From NCBI GenBank assembly GCA_900552725.1, contig USAT01000022.1, positions 1 to 24,605 of the forward strand: a DNA stretch of 24,605 bases, in the 5' to 3' direction. Each line of letters opens with the position of its first letter. The first letter of the stretch is position 1. This DNA comes from an uncultured Eubacteriales bacterium. Its GTDB lineage: Bacteria; Bacillota; Clostridia; Oscillospirales; Oscillospiraceae. The position numbers and the translations under genes were made by a program. Shown piece after piece: positions 15,422-22,856 of the stretch. A model generated the notes under the pieces. That model was given only the letters and a program-made list of their open reading frames with translations, made no database searches and had not been told where the DNA came from.

Positions 15422-15520
15422 TTGCGACAAATTGTGCAAAGAGCGAGAATTAACACGAGCTGATGATTAAAGGTCCGTTAAGAAATCGGAGACGCATGGA
15501 AGAAAAAGACGGCGATTTAA
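15422..15520 (+). other. Gene-free stretch before the TauE gene, with weak promoter-like sequence
   Basis: TTGCGA (15422-15427), 17-bp spacer, GAGAAT (15445-15450) is a weak promoter match overlapping the palindrome AATTTG-CGA-CAAATT. Transcription from it would reach the terminator-like hairpin at 15524-15559 after about 100 nt. No gene is supported in 15279-15616. Confidence 0.3.
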
Positions 15521-15523
15521 CGC

Positions 15524-15559
15524 GGGAGCCCCGGCGAAAACCGCCGGGGCTTCCCTTTT
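15524..15559 (+). terminator. Terminator-like GC-rich hairpin upstream of the TauE gene
   Basis: AGCCCCGGCG (15527-15536) pairs perfectly with CGCCGGGGCT (15542-15551), extended by three outer pairs, loop AAAAC, followed by CCCTTTT. No clear gene ends just before it, so it may end a small RNA or act as an attenuator for the next gene. Confidence 0.6.
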
Positions 15560-15616
15560 GGAAAGCGGTGTGTTATGATAGCAAAAAACAGCCGGATACG
15601 GCAGGGAGGTGACGCA

Positions 15617-16339
15617 ATGATCTGGTTCGTTGTGGCGGCGGCCAGTCTGGTGGCCGGGATCATTCAGTCTGTCACGGGCTTTGGCTCCGTCGTGTTTCTG
15701 ATGATGGTGCTGCCCTTTTATTTTGATATGATCGACGCCCCGGCGCTGGCCATTGTCATCAACCAGCTGTTCTGCATGGTGCTGTTCTGGAAATACCGCA
15801 GGCATATTCAGTGGCGGGTGGCGCTGCCGCCTACCATCGCCTTCGCTGTGACCAATCTGCTGACCATGCCCTTTGTGAACGGCCTGGATCTGCAGATCCT
15901 GGTGCTGGTGTTCGCCGCGTTTCTGATCCTGCTGGCCCTGTATTTCCTGGTGGTGGCCAAGCGGGTGCGCCTTGCCCCCAAGCCCGCTGCGGGCGTGATC
16001 TGCGGCGCGCTGTGCGGCGTCAGCGCGGGCCTGTTTGCCATCGGCGGTCCGCCCATGGCGTTATATTATGTGGCGGCAGCGGAGGATCATGTCAGCTATC
16101 TGGCCTGCATGCAGTTCCTCTTCACCGTCACCGGCATCACCGGCATCGTGGGCCGCCTGTACAGCGGCCTGCTCCGGCCGGAGATCCTGCCCTATGCCGC
16201 CGCAGGCACCGTCTGCATCCTGCTGGGCGCGGTGGTGGGCGGCAGGATCGCCGGAAAGCTGAACGCCAACGTCATGCGCACGGTGGTCTATATCTTCGTG
16301 GGTATTTCCGGCGTGATCCTGCTGGCCCAGCAGCTATGA
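15617..16339 (+). CDS. TauE/SafE-family membrane protein (sulfite/organic anion exporter type)
   Basis: A 240-aa polytopic protein with about seven or eight hydrophobic segments. The N-terminal repeat contains IIQSVTGFGSVVFLM and the second half AGLFAIGGPPMALYYV, the paired GFG...IGGPP motifs typical of TauE/SafE (PF01925) proteins, which move sulfite, sulfoacetate or other small anions across the membrane. The ATG at 15617 is chosen for its GGGAGGTG ribosome binding site; the frame stays open to 15575 without one. The substrate cannot be assigned, since no sulfur-metabolism gene is adjacent. It is followed 14 nt later by a nitroreductase and probably co-transcribed with it. Confidence 0.88.
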   Translation: MIWFVVAAASLVAGIIQSVTGFGSVVFLMMVLPFYFDMIDAPALAIVINQLFCMVLFWKYRRHIQWRVALPPTIAFAVTNLLTMPFVNGLDLQILVLVFAAFLILLALYFLVVAKRVRLAPKPAAGVICGALCGVSAGLFAIGGPPMALYYVAAAEDHVSYLACMQFLFTVTGITGIVGRLYSGLLRPEILPYAAAGTVCILLGAVVGGRIAGKLNANVMRTVVYIFVGISGVILLAQQL

Positions 16340-16353
16340 AAGGAGCAAGCGCT

Positions 16354-17085
16354 ATGAATGAGATCATCGAGAGCCTGTACCGCCGGAAGTCCGTCCGGGT
16401 CTTTGAGGACCGTTCCGTTCCGGCTGAGATGAAGGCGGCCATCCTGCGCTCTGCCGCGGAGGCGCCTACGGCGGGCTGCCAGCAGCTCTATACCATTCTG
16501 GATATCACCGACCAGGCCCTGAAGGACGCCCTGGCGGAGACCTGCGACCACCAGTCCTTCATCGCCGGGGCGCCCATGGTGCTGGTGTTCTGCGCCGACT
16601 GCAAGAAGTGGTACGACGCCTACCGCGAGGCGGGCTGCGACCCGAGAGCGCCCGGTGTGGGCGACCTGATGCTGGCCTTTTCCGACGCCGCCATCGCGGC
16701 CCAGAACGCCGTGGTGGCCGCCGAGAGCCTAGGCCTGGGCTCCTGCTATATCGGCGACATCATGGAGAACTGCGCCCGGCAGCGCGCGCTGCTGCACCTG
16801 CCGGAGTATGTGTTCCCGGCGGTGATGCTGGTGTTCGGCTGGCCCACCCCGCAGCAGCGGGAGCGCCCCAAGCCCCAGCGCTGCCCCATGGCGCATATCG
16901 TCCACCAGAACACCTATCGCTCCATGGACGGGGCCGAGCTGCGGGACATGCTGGCCCACAACTGCGGGGCCAGACCCTTCGAGGAGTGGTGCGCGGCCTT
17001 CTGTGAGCGGAAGTACAACTCCGACTTTTCCCGGGAGATGACCCGCTCCGTGGCGGAATACCTCCGGCAATTCCAGCGGGGATAG
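16354..17085 (+). CDS. NfsA-like NAD(P)H-dependent flavin nitroreductase
   Basis: A 243-aa protein of the nitroreductase superfamily (FMN-binding, dimeric, cytosolic). Seen: the opening MNEIIESLYRRKSVRVFEDRSV with the phosphate-binding R-x-S-x-R region (about 11-15), EAPTAGCQQ (about 36-44), FSDAAIAAQNAVVAAESLGLGSCYIGDI in the middle, and a PAVMLVFGWPT segment before an extended C-terminus rich in charged residues (about 170-243), as in the NfsA/FRP group that prefers NADPH. It reduces nitro compounds, quinones or flavins; the native substrate is unknown. AAAGGAGC lies about 8 nt before the ATG. The internal Cys residues do not form an Fe-S motif. Confidence 0.88.
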   Translation: MNEIIESLYRRKSVRVFEDRSVPAEMKAAILRSAAEAPTAGCQQLYTILDITDQALKDALAETCDHQSFIAGAPMVLVFCADCKKWYDAYREAGCDPRAPGVGDLMLAFSDAAIAAQNAVVAAESLGLGSCYIGDIMENCARQRALLHLPEYVFPAVMLVFGWPTPQQRERPKPQRCPMAHIVHQNTYRSMDGAELRDMLAHNCGARPFEEWCAAFCERKYNSDFSREMTRSVAEYLRQFQRG

Positions 17086-17147
17086 ACACCGCGCTGAAAA
17101 CACGGTATACTGGACATACTGAATGAGAAAAGGGGAGGGGATCCGTT

Positions 17148-18071
17148 ATGCAGGTGCTGTACGCCCTGGAATCCATCCGCACGCCGTGGCTGGACACGGT
17201 GATGGCGGCCATCACTCACCTGGGGGAGGAGACCGTCTTTATGGTGGCGGCGCTGTTCGTCTTCTGGTGCGTCAGCAAGCGCCACGGCTACTATCTGCTG
17301 GCGGTGGGCTTTGCCGGAACGGTGCTGAACCAGTTCCTGAAGCTGCTCTTCCGTATCCCGCGCCCGTGGGTGCTGGACAGCAACTTCACCATTGTAGAGA
17401 GCGCCCGCGCCCAGGCCACCGGCTATTCTTTCCCCAGCGGCCATACCCAGAACGCCGTGGGCACCTTCGGCGGCATTGCCCAGTTCACCCGCCGCAGATG
17501 GGTGCGCATCGTCTGCATCGTCATCGCGGTGCTGGTGCCCTTCTCCCGCATGTACCTGGGTGTCCACACGCCGCTGGACGTGGGAGTAGCCGCCGTCACG
17601 GCGGTGGCGCTGCTGTTCCTGCTCTATCCCATCATGGAGCGCAGCGACGTCCGCCACGGTGTCATGGCCGCGGTGATCGGCGTGATGCTGGCGCTGGCGG
17701 TGGGCTATCTGCTGTTCGTGTCGCTGTATCACTTCCCGGCGGACGTGGACGCCGACAACCTGTCCCACGGCGTGGAAAACGCCTGGAAGCTGCTGGGGGC
17801 CACGGTGGGTCTGCTGGCGGCCTGGTGGCTGGATGTCCGGTTCATCCATTTTGATACCCGTGCCGTCTGGTATGTGCAGCTCATCAAGCTGGCGGGCGGC
17901 CTTGTGCTGCTGCTGGCCATCCGGGCTGCGCTGAAGGCACCGCTGGCGGCGCTGCTGGGCGCGGGAGCGGGCGGCGCGGTGCGCTATGCCGTCATGGTGC
18001 TGTTTGCCGGGGCGGTGTGGCCCATGACCTTCGCGCCGTTGTGCCACGCGCTGGAAAAACGGGTCTATTGA
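17148..18071 (+). CDS. PAP2-family membrane phosphatase (lipid phosphatase type)
   Basis: A 307-aa membrane protein. The three PAP2 signature blocks are intact: K65-x6-R72-P73 (KLLFRIPRP), PSGH at 96-99, and SR-x5-H-x3-D at 133-144 (SRMYLGVHTPLD), giving the histidine-based phosphatase site. Additional helices after residue 150 extend it beyond the minimal domain. Such enzymes dephosphorylate undecaprenyl pyrophosphate, phosphatidic acid or phosphatidylglycerol phosphate on the outer face of the membrane; which applies here is not visible. The start is ATG with GGGGAGGGG 6 nt upstream. It lies 62 bp after the nitroreductase, and only a weak stem (AGCCCC/GGGGCT, 18080-18110) follows. Confidence 0.93.
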   Translation: MQVLYALESIRTPWLDTVMAAITHLGEETVFMVAALFVFWCVSKRHGYYLLAVGFAGTVLNQFLKLLFRIPRPWVLDSNFTIVESARAQATGYSFPSGHTQNAVGTFGGIAQFTRRRWVRIVCIVIAVLVPFSRMYLGVHTPLDVGVAAVTAVALLFLLYPIMERSDVRHGVMAAVIGVMLALAVGYLLFVSLYHFPADVDADNLSHGVENAWKLLGATVGLLAAWWLDVRFIHFDTRAVWYVQLIKLAGGLVLLLAIRAALKAPLAALLGAGAGGAVRYAVMVLFAGAVWPMTFAPLCHALEKRVY

Positions 18072-18153
18072 CGGAATAGAGCCCCGGTCTCCCGGTGCAT
18101 ACTAGGGGCTGTGAACGAAATGTAAAATTTTTCGCGGCGGGAACAAATAGCAC

Positions 18154-18182
18154 TTCAAATCCGTCTATACTTATGCTATGAT
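18154..18182 (+). promoter_or_regulatory. Promoter for DUF4358-DHHW unit
   Basis: -35 TTCAAA (18154-18159), 17-bp spacer, extended -10 TGCTATGAT (hexamer 18177-18182). The leader of about 80 nt carries GCGCAG-TCT-CTGCGC and GCCC-GCAA-GGGC hairpins. Same extended -10 style as the rnj/gdpP promoters. Confidence 0.65.
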
Positions 18183-18266
18183 AGCAGATGGCGCAGTCTC
18201 TGCGCAGGTACGAGAGAAAACACCCATATTTGCCCGCAAGGGCCAGAAAAAAGGAAGGGATATCGG

Positions 18267-18728
18267 ATGAAAAAGATGCTCGCCGCCCTGCTGGCGGCTA
18301 TGATGATGCTGACGCTGGCCGCCTGCGGCGGCGGAAGCGATACCAAGACCGTGGATGTCCAGAAGCTGGCCGACGACCTGAAGAGCAATGTGCCCTACAG
18401 CGCCGATATGATCGCCACCGCTGTGGAGGATCTGAACTATAAGCTGGATCCCCCCGAGGGCACCACCATCGCCGGCTACATGGCCGACGGCAACACCGCC
18501 GACCTGATCATCGTGGGCCAGTGCGCCAGCGAGGATGACGCCAAGACCCTGTACGCCAACGTACAGACATATCTGGACGACCTGAAGCGTGAGGCCAACC
18601 TCTATCAGCCGGAGGAAGAGGCCCGCATCGACGGCGCGCTGCTGCGCCAGACCGGTACCCTGGTGGTGCTGTGCGTCAGCGATGACACCGCCGCCGCCAC
18701 CTCCATCGTGGAGGGCTATCTGAAATGA
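18267..18728 (+). CDS. DUF4358-type lipoprotein
   Basis: A 153-aa secreted lipoprotein: signal peptide MKKMLAALLAAMMMLTLAAC with lipobox LAAC and Cys20, then Gly/Ser. The mature part matches what I know of DUF4358 proteins: KLADDLKSNVPY, an ADGNTADLIIVGQCASEDDAKTLYANVQTYLDDL core, a YQPEEEARIDGALLRQTGTLVVLCVSDD strand-loop-strand and a short C-terminal helix. No catalytic residues are evident. AAAGGAAGGGA precedes the ATG. It overlaps the next gene by 4 nt (ATGA), so it is translationally coupled to a DHHW protein; genes of this type commonly occur beside DHHW and MBOAT genes in gut Clostridia. Function unknown; an accessory part of envelope modification is inferred. Confidence 0.8.
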   Translation: MKKMLAALLAAMMMLTLAACGGGSDTKTVDVQKLADDLKSNVPYSADMIATAVEDLNYKLDPPEGTTIAGYMADGNTADLIIVGQCASEDDAKTLYANVQTYLDDLKREANLYQPEEEARIDGALLRQTGTLVVLCVSDDTAAATSIVEGYLK

Positions 18729-19879
18729 GCCGGTACAGAGGACGCCGCCGGGGCGTGTCGCCCCTGATGCTGCTGATCGCGCTGGTGGTGGCCATCGCCG
18801 CCGTGGTGCTGATCATCATCAATCTGGGCAAGGACAAAAAGCCTGCCAATGACGACGCGAATACGCCTCCCGCCACCGGCGATACCACCGACCCCGGCAA
18901 TACGGACGACCCCAACGCCGCCGATCCCGTCACGCCGGACGACACCACCCCCACCTATCAGAAGATCGAGCTGCAGGGCGATCAGCAGCAGTATGACGCC
19001 GTGTACCGGGTGGGCGACACCGGCTATGAGATGTACAGCTATGTGGACAGCACCGCCAAGAAGTACGCCGACAACGTCAACGCCGTGGCGGACGCACTGG
19101 CGGGCAAGGCCAACGTGTACATGCTGCCCATCCCCCTGAGCTCCGGTATCTGCCTGCCGGACGAGCTGTACGGCAAGGATATCTTCGCCGACCAGAAGGC
19201 CGCCGAGCAGAAGATCATCGGCTACATGAACGGCAATGTGAAGTCCGTGGCGCTGTATGACGCGCTGCTGGCCCACCGTACCGAGTATGTCTATTTCCGC
19301 ACCGACCATCACTGGACGGCCACCGGCGCCTACTACGCCTACGAGCAGTTCTGCAAGGCCAAGGGTATCACGCCCACGCCCATTGCCAGCTATAAGGTGG
19401 ACGAGTATGACGGCTTCCTGGGCACCTTCTACCGGGATTCCAACCAGAACGCCACCATGGGGGGCAACCCCGACAAGGTGGTGGCCTATCATCCGCTCAG
19501 CACCGAGGCCACGCTGGACTACGGCGACAGCGAGAACGCCAGCCTGACCCGGGGCAAGATCATCTACGATGAATCCACCGCCCCCGCCAGCCTGAAATAC
19601 GGCGCGTTCATCACCGGTGACAACGCCTATTCCGTCATCAACAACCCCGATGTGACCGACGGCTCCCGCTGTATCGTGGTGAAGGAGTCCTTCGGCAACG
19701 CCTTTGTGCCGTTCCTGACGGATCACTATCAGACCATCTATGTGCTGGACTACCGGTACTGGAAGGGCAGCATCAGCCAGTTCGCCGTGGATAAGGGCGT
19801 TCAGGACGTGCTGTTCGTCAACAATCTGTCCGCCATTCGTTCTACGGCGCTGGTCAGCGACCTGCACAACGTGGTGTAA
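18725..19879 (+). CDS. DHHW-family protein, AlgJ/AlgX-like (first copy)
   Basis: A 384-aa protein. One membrane helix (about 14-34) is followed by a Thr/Pro/Asp-rich linker (about 40-78) and an extracytoplasmic SGNH-like domain. The DHHW motif is at 194-197 (RTDHHWT) and a candidate nucleophile is S322 in VVKESFGN. In characterised AlgJ/AlgX acetyltransferases an Asp-His pair and a later Ser form the catalytic triad; equivalence here is inferred from motif order. It overlaps the DUF4358 gene by 4 nt. It is separated from the MBOAT gene by 297 bp of repeats and a hairpin, so the two halves of the locus may be transcribed separately. It probably transfers or removes acyl groups on a cell-surface glycan. 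Confidence 0.86.
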   Translation: MSRYRGRRRGVSPLMLLIALVVAIAAVVLIIINLGKDKKPANDDANTPPATGDTTDPGNTDDPNAADPVTPDDTTPTYQKIELQGDQQQYDAVYRVGDTGYEMYSYVDSTAKKYADNVNAVADALAGKANVYMLPIPLSSGICLPDELYGKDIFADQKAAEQKIIGYMNGNVKSVALYDALLAHRTEYVYFRTDHHWTATGAYYAYEQFCKAKGITPTPIASYKVDEYDGFLGTFYRDSNQNATMGGNPDKVVAYHPLSTEATLDYGDSENASLTRGKIIYDESTAPASLKYGAFITGDNAYSVINNPDVTDGSRCIVVKESFGNAFVPFLTDHYQTIYVLDYRYWKGSISQFAVDKGVQDVLFVNNLSAIRSTALVSDLHNVV

Positions 19880-19887
19880 AACGATTC

Positions 19888-19920
19888 TGGCATGAGATCT
19901 TCGATTTCATTGCCAAAAGG
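19888..19920 (-). repeat. Fragment of repeat R1 (terminal hairpin only)
   Basis: ATGAGATC (19892-19899) and GATTTCAT (19903-19910), followed by TGCCAAAAGG, match the end of R1 copy B (6834-6865). The stem keeps pairing through a G-T pair where the other copies have A-T. The rest of the element is absent, and an R2 unit follows. Confidence 0.65.
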
Positions 19921-19954
19921 CTTGCGGCAAGCAGAAAGATACCGGCGATATGTT

Positions 19955-20039
19955 GTAGGGGGCGGCGTCCTCGACGCCCCGTCCCTTTTACGATAATGCT
20001 CTGGTAAGCCGACGGGCCGTCGAGGACGCCGGCCCCTAC
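19955..20039. repeat. 85-bp GTAGG...CCTAC palindromic repeat R2, copy 2
   Basis: Closely similar to 2659-2743 and exactly equal in length, with nearly identical arms (left GTAGGGGGCGGCGTCCTCG; right complementary with one mismatch over about 22 bp) and a diverged centre. It lies between the first DHHW gene and the MBOAT gene. Confidence 0.82.
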
Positions 20040-20095
20040 GTCCGCGTCTTGCGCAAGAGCGACTTGGATACGATTCACACAACCTATCATCCCCT

Positions 20096-20122
20096 GTGGG
20101 ACAGAGCGCTGCTCTGTCCCAC
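20096..20122 (+). terminator. Hairpin between first DHHW gene and MBOAT gene
   Basis: Perfect 12-bp stem 20096-20107 with 20111-20122, loop GCT, followed by TTTCC. A probable, though weakly T-tailed, terminator or mRNA-stabilising hairpin. A 12-bp perfect palindrome TCTTGCGCAAGA lies just upstream at 20047-20058. Confidence 0.6.
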
Positions 20123-20176
20123 TTTCCGGCAAAAACGCCGTAAACGACCTGTAAATTTTCCAAAGGAGAACGCCTT

Positions 20177-21577
20177 ATGGTATTCAGCAGCACCGTCTTT
20201 CTGTTGATCTTCCTGCCCGTGGTGGCGGGAATCTATTTCCTGTGTCCCCGCAAGGCACGCAATACCGTGCTGCTGCTGTTCAGCCTGGTGTTCTACGGCT
20301 GGGGTGAGCCGAAGTATATCCTGATCATGCTGTTCTCCACGGTGTTCGACTACACCAACGCCCGGCTCATCGGCCATTTCCGGGATGCCGGAAAGCAGAA
20401 GGCCGCCAAGGCGGTGCTGATCGTGGATGTGGTGGGCAACCTGGGCATCCTGGGCTTCTTCAAGTACACGGATTTCGCCATCGATAACCTGAACAGCCTG
20501 CTGAGCGCGGGCATCCCCGCACTGGGACTGGCCCTGCCCATCGGCATCAGCTTCTACACCTTCCAGACCATGTCCTACACCATCGACGTGTACCGGGGCA
20601 TTGTCAAGGACCAGAAAAACATCCTCAACGTGGGCGCGTATGTGACGCTGTTCCCCCAGCTGATCGCCGGCCCCATCGTCCAGTACAAGACGGTGGAGCA
20701 CGAGCTGATGTACCGCCGGGAGAGCGTGTTCGAGGCCAGCCGCGGTATGCAGCGCTTTGTGGTGGGCCTGGCCAAAAAGGTGCTGATCGCCAATCAGGTG
20801 GGCGCTTTGTGGGAGCAGATCAGCGCCATGTCCGCACCCTCCGCCGTGACGGCGTGGCTGGGCGCTATCGCCTTCACCTTCCAGATCTACTTCGATTTTT
20901 CCGGATACTCCGATATGGCCATCGGCCTGGGGCATCTGTTTGGCTTCCATTTCCTGGAAAACTTTGAACACCCCTACGAGTCCCGCACCGTCACGGAATT
21001 CTGGCGGCGCTGGCACATCAGCCTGGGCACCTGGTTCCGGGAATATGTCTATATCCCGCTGGGCGGCAACCGCCACGGTAAGGGAAGGCAGATTTTGAAC
21101 CTTGCCATCGTCTGGTTCCTGACGGGTCTGTGGCACGGGGCCAGCTGGAACTTCGTGCTGTGGGGCCTCTATTACGCGGTGCTGCTGATCCTGGAGAAGA
21201 TCTTCCTGCTGCGGTGGCTGGACAAGGCCCCCAAATGGGTGGGCCATGTGTACACCATCTTCGCCTTCATCATGGGCTGGGTGCTGTTCGCCATCACCGA
21301 CTTCAGCCAGCTGGGGCAGTACGTCTCCGCCATGTTCACCGCCCATTTTGCCGACGGCACGGCGCTGTATCTGCTGCGCTCCAACGCCGTACTGCTGATC
21401 GCCGCAGCCATCGGCTGCACCACCGGCCCGCTGCGGCTGTGGAACCGCGTGGAGGGCCGGCTGTCCGACACCGCCGCTGTGACGCTGCGCACCGTGGGCG
21501 TGGTGTTGCTGCTGCTGCTGTCGGTGGCCTTCCTGGTGGGCGACAGCTATAACCCCTTCCTCTACTTCCGCTTCTAA
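20177..21577 (+). CDS. MBOAT O-acyltransferase (AlgI/DltB/PatA type)
   Basis: A 466-aa polytopic membrane protein with ten or more hydrophobic segments. Family blocks: PVVAGIYFLCPRKARN near the start, LPIGISFYTFQTMSYTIDVYRG (about 118-139), PQLIAGPIVQYK, FWRRWHISLGTWFREYVYIPLGGNRHGK with H280, and GLWHGASWNFVLWGLYY with the invariant catalytic H320. MBOAT proteins of this kind move an acyl group (usually acetyl) across the membrane to a partner that places it on a surface polymer. The start is ATG with AAAGGAG about 9 nt upstream. It is followed 12 nt later by a second DHHW gene, the expected partner. No dltA/dltC gene is present, so D-alanylation is unlikely; O-acetylation of a polysaccharide or wall polymer is inferred. 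Confidence 0.93.
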   Translation: MVFSSTVFLLIFLPVVAGIYFLCPRKARNTVLLLFSLVFYGWGEPKYILIMLFSTVFDYTNARLIGHFRDAGKQKAAKAVLIVDVVGNLGILGFFKYTDFAIDNLNSLLSAGIPALGLALPIGISFYTFQTMSYTIDVYRGIVKDQKNILNVGAYVTLFPQLIAGPIVQYKTVEHELMYRRESVFEASRGMQRFVVGLAKKVLIANQVGALWEQISAMSAPSAVTAWLGAIAFTFQIYFDFSGYSDMAIGLGHLFGFHFLENFEHPYESRTVTEFWRRWHISLGTWFREYVYIPLGGNRHGKGRQILNLAIVWFLTGLWHGASWNFVLWGLYYAVLLILEKIFLLRWLDKAPKWVGHVYTIFAFIMGWVLFAITDFSQLGQYVSAMFTAHFADGTALYLLRSNAVLLIAAAIGCTTGPLRLWNRVEGRLSDTAAVTLRTVGVVLLLLLSVAFLVGDSYNPFLYFRF

Positions 21578-21589
21578 GGAGGTGCATCT

Positions 21590-22735
21590 ATGAGTAATCC
21601 CGAAAAAGGCGGCGCACGCCTGATGAAAAGTGAACACAAGCGCCGTGAGCTGGCGCCGCTGATGGCCATCTTCGGCATCCTGGTGGCGCTGGCCCTGGCC
21701 TCGCTGCTGACGCCGGAGCGGGAATTCTCTCCCAACGAGAACCGCTACCTCCAGCTGAAGCCGACGCTCACCTGGACGACCCTCATGGACGGCACCTTCA
21801 CCCAGAAGGCGGAGGACTACGTCTCTGACCAGATCGCCCTGCGGGATACCTGGATGGAGACGGCCTCGCTGGTGCAGCGGGCCGCCGGACGGCTGGAGAT
21901 CAACGACACCTGGCTGGGCCGCTCCGGCCGCTACTTCGCCAAGGTTACCCCCGACACCTTCGATACTGCCCAGTACCATAAGAATCTGGAGCAGGTGCGG
22001 ACATTCTTCGACAACAATCCCGATAAGGACTGCCGCCTGATGATCGTTCCCACCCCCGCCTATATGCTCCGGGACGACCTGCCCGCCAACGCGCCCCTCT
22101 TCGACGCGGACACCTGCTTCGGCACACTGCTGAACGAATTCGGAAAGCAGGCCATCGACCTGCGCGCCGCCCTGATGCCCGACGCGGCGGACATGTACTA
22201 CCGTACCGACCACCACTGGACTACCGAAGGCGCGCAGACCGCCTACGGCGTATGGTGCGCCGCCACCGGACATGCGCAGCAGAACTGGCAGCTGGAAACG
22301 GCCAGCACCTGCTTCCGGGGCACCCTGTACTCCAAGGTGCTGCTGCCGGACAGCCCCTATGACCGGGTGTCCATCGCGTCTGACGCCGCCATCCGCTCCA
22401 TGGACTGCGACGGCGAGGTGACCGACAGCCTGTACAGCCTGGCTGCTCTGGAGGAGAAGGATCACTATAAGATCTTCATGGGCGGCAACTACGCCAAGGT
22501 GACCATCGACACCGGCGCGGACACCGGAAAGTCCCTGCTGGTGGTGAAGGATAGCTTTGCCAACAGCTTCCTGCCCTTCCTGGTGAAGGACTACGACACC
22601 ATCACCGTGCTGGATCTGCGCTACTACCGCGACGGCGTGCAGTCCCTGGCGGATGAGGCCGACGATGTGCTGGTGCTGTATGAGCTGACCAACTTTGCCG
22701 CCGATAAGAACCTCTATAAGCTGAACAAGAGCTGA
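21590..22735 (+). CDS. DHHW-family protein, AlgJ/AlgX-like (second copy)
   Basis: A 381-aa protein with one N-terminal membrane helix (about 24-42) after a charged cytoplasmic tail, then an extracytoplasmic domain starting LTPEREFSPNENRYLQ, a segment typical of AlgJ/DHHW proteins. The DHHW motif is at 207-210 (YRTDHHWT) and the candidate nucleophile is S322 in VVKDSFANSFLPFL, the same residue number as in the first copy. AAGGAGG precedes ATG 21590; an in-frame ATG at 21623 is less supported. Unlike the first copy it has no long Thr/Pro linker and keeps the NENR motif. Tight spacing to the MBOAT gene suggests it is that enzyme's direct partner. A strong terminator follows. Confidence 0.88.
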   Translation: MSNPEKGGARLMKSEHKRRELAPLMAIFGILVALALASLLTPEREFSPNENRYLQLKPTLTWTTLMDGTFTQKAEDYVSDQIALRDTWMETASLVQRAAGRLEINDTWLGRSGRYFAKVTPDTFDTAQYHKNLEQVRTFFDNNPDKDCRLMIVPTPAYMLRDDLPANAPLFDADTCFGTLLNEFGKQAIDLRAALMPDAADMYYRTDHHWTTEGAQTAYGVWCAATGHAQQNWQLETASTCFRGTLYSKVLLPDSPYDRVSIASDAAIRSMDCDGEVTDSLYSLAALEEKDHYKIFMGGNYAKVTIDTGADTGKSLLVVKDSFANSFLPFLVKDYDTITVLDLRYYRDGVQSLADEADDVLVLYELTNFAADKNLYKLNKS

Positions 22736-22751
22736 CCCCACAATAAAAGAG

Positions 22752-22795
22752 GGCAGGGCATGCGCCGCAAATGCGGCGTGCGCCTTGCCTTTTTT
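22752..22795 (+). terminator. Rho-independent terminator after second DHHW gene
   Basis: A 17-bp stem (22752-22768 with 22773-22789, three G-T pairs and one mismatch), AAAT loop, then six T. The -35 of the deoC promoter overlaps its right arm. Confidence 0.93.
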
Positions 22796-22813
22796 GCTGG
22801 AATGTGATACAAT
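22785..22813 (+). promoter_or_regulatory. Promoter for deoC-deoD
   Basis: -35 TTGCCT (22785-22790), 17-bp spacer, extended -10 TGATACAAT (hexamer 22808-22813), starting transcription about 36 nt before deoC. It is packed against the upstream terminator. Confidence 0.65.
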
Positions 22814-22856
22814 ATCCCCGCAAAATCGTAACAATTCCGAAAGGAGCAATGATACT

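Noticed and set aside
15496..15612. 38-codon ORF MEEKDGDLTREPRRK... before the TauE gene
   Set aside because: It runs through a strong terminator-like hairpin, has no clear ribosome binding site, and ends in the TauE ribosome binding site; too little support.
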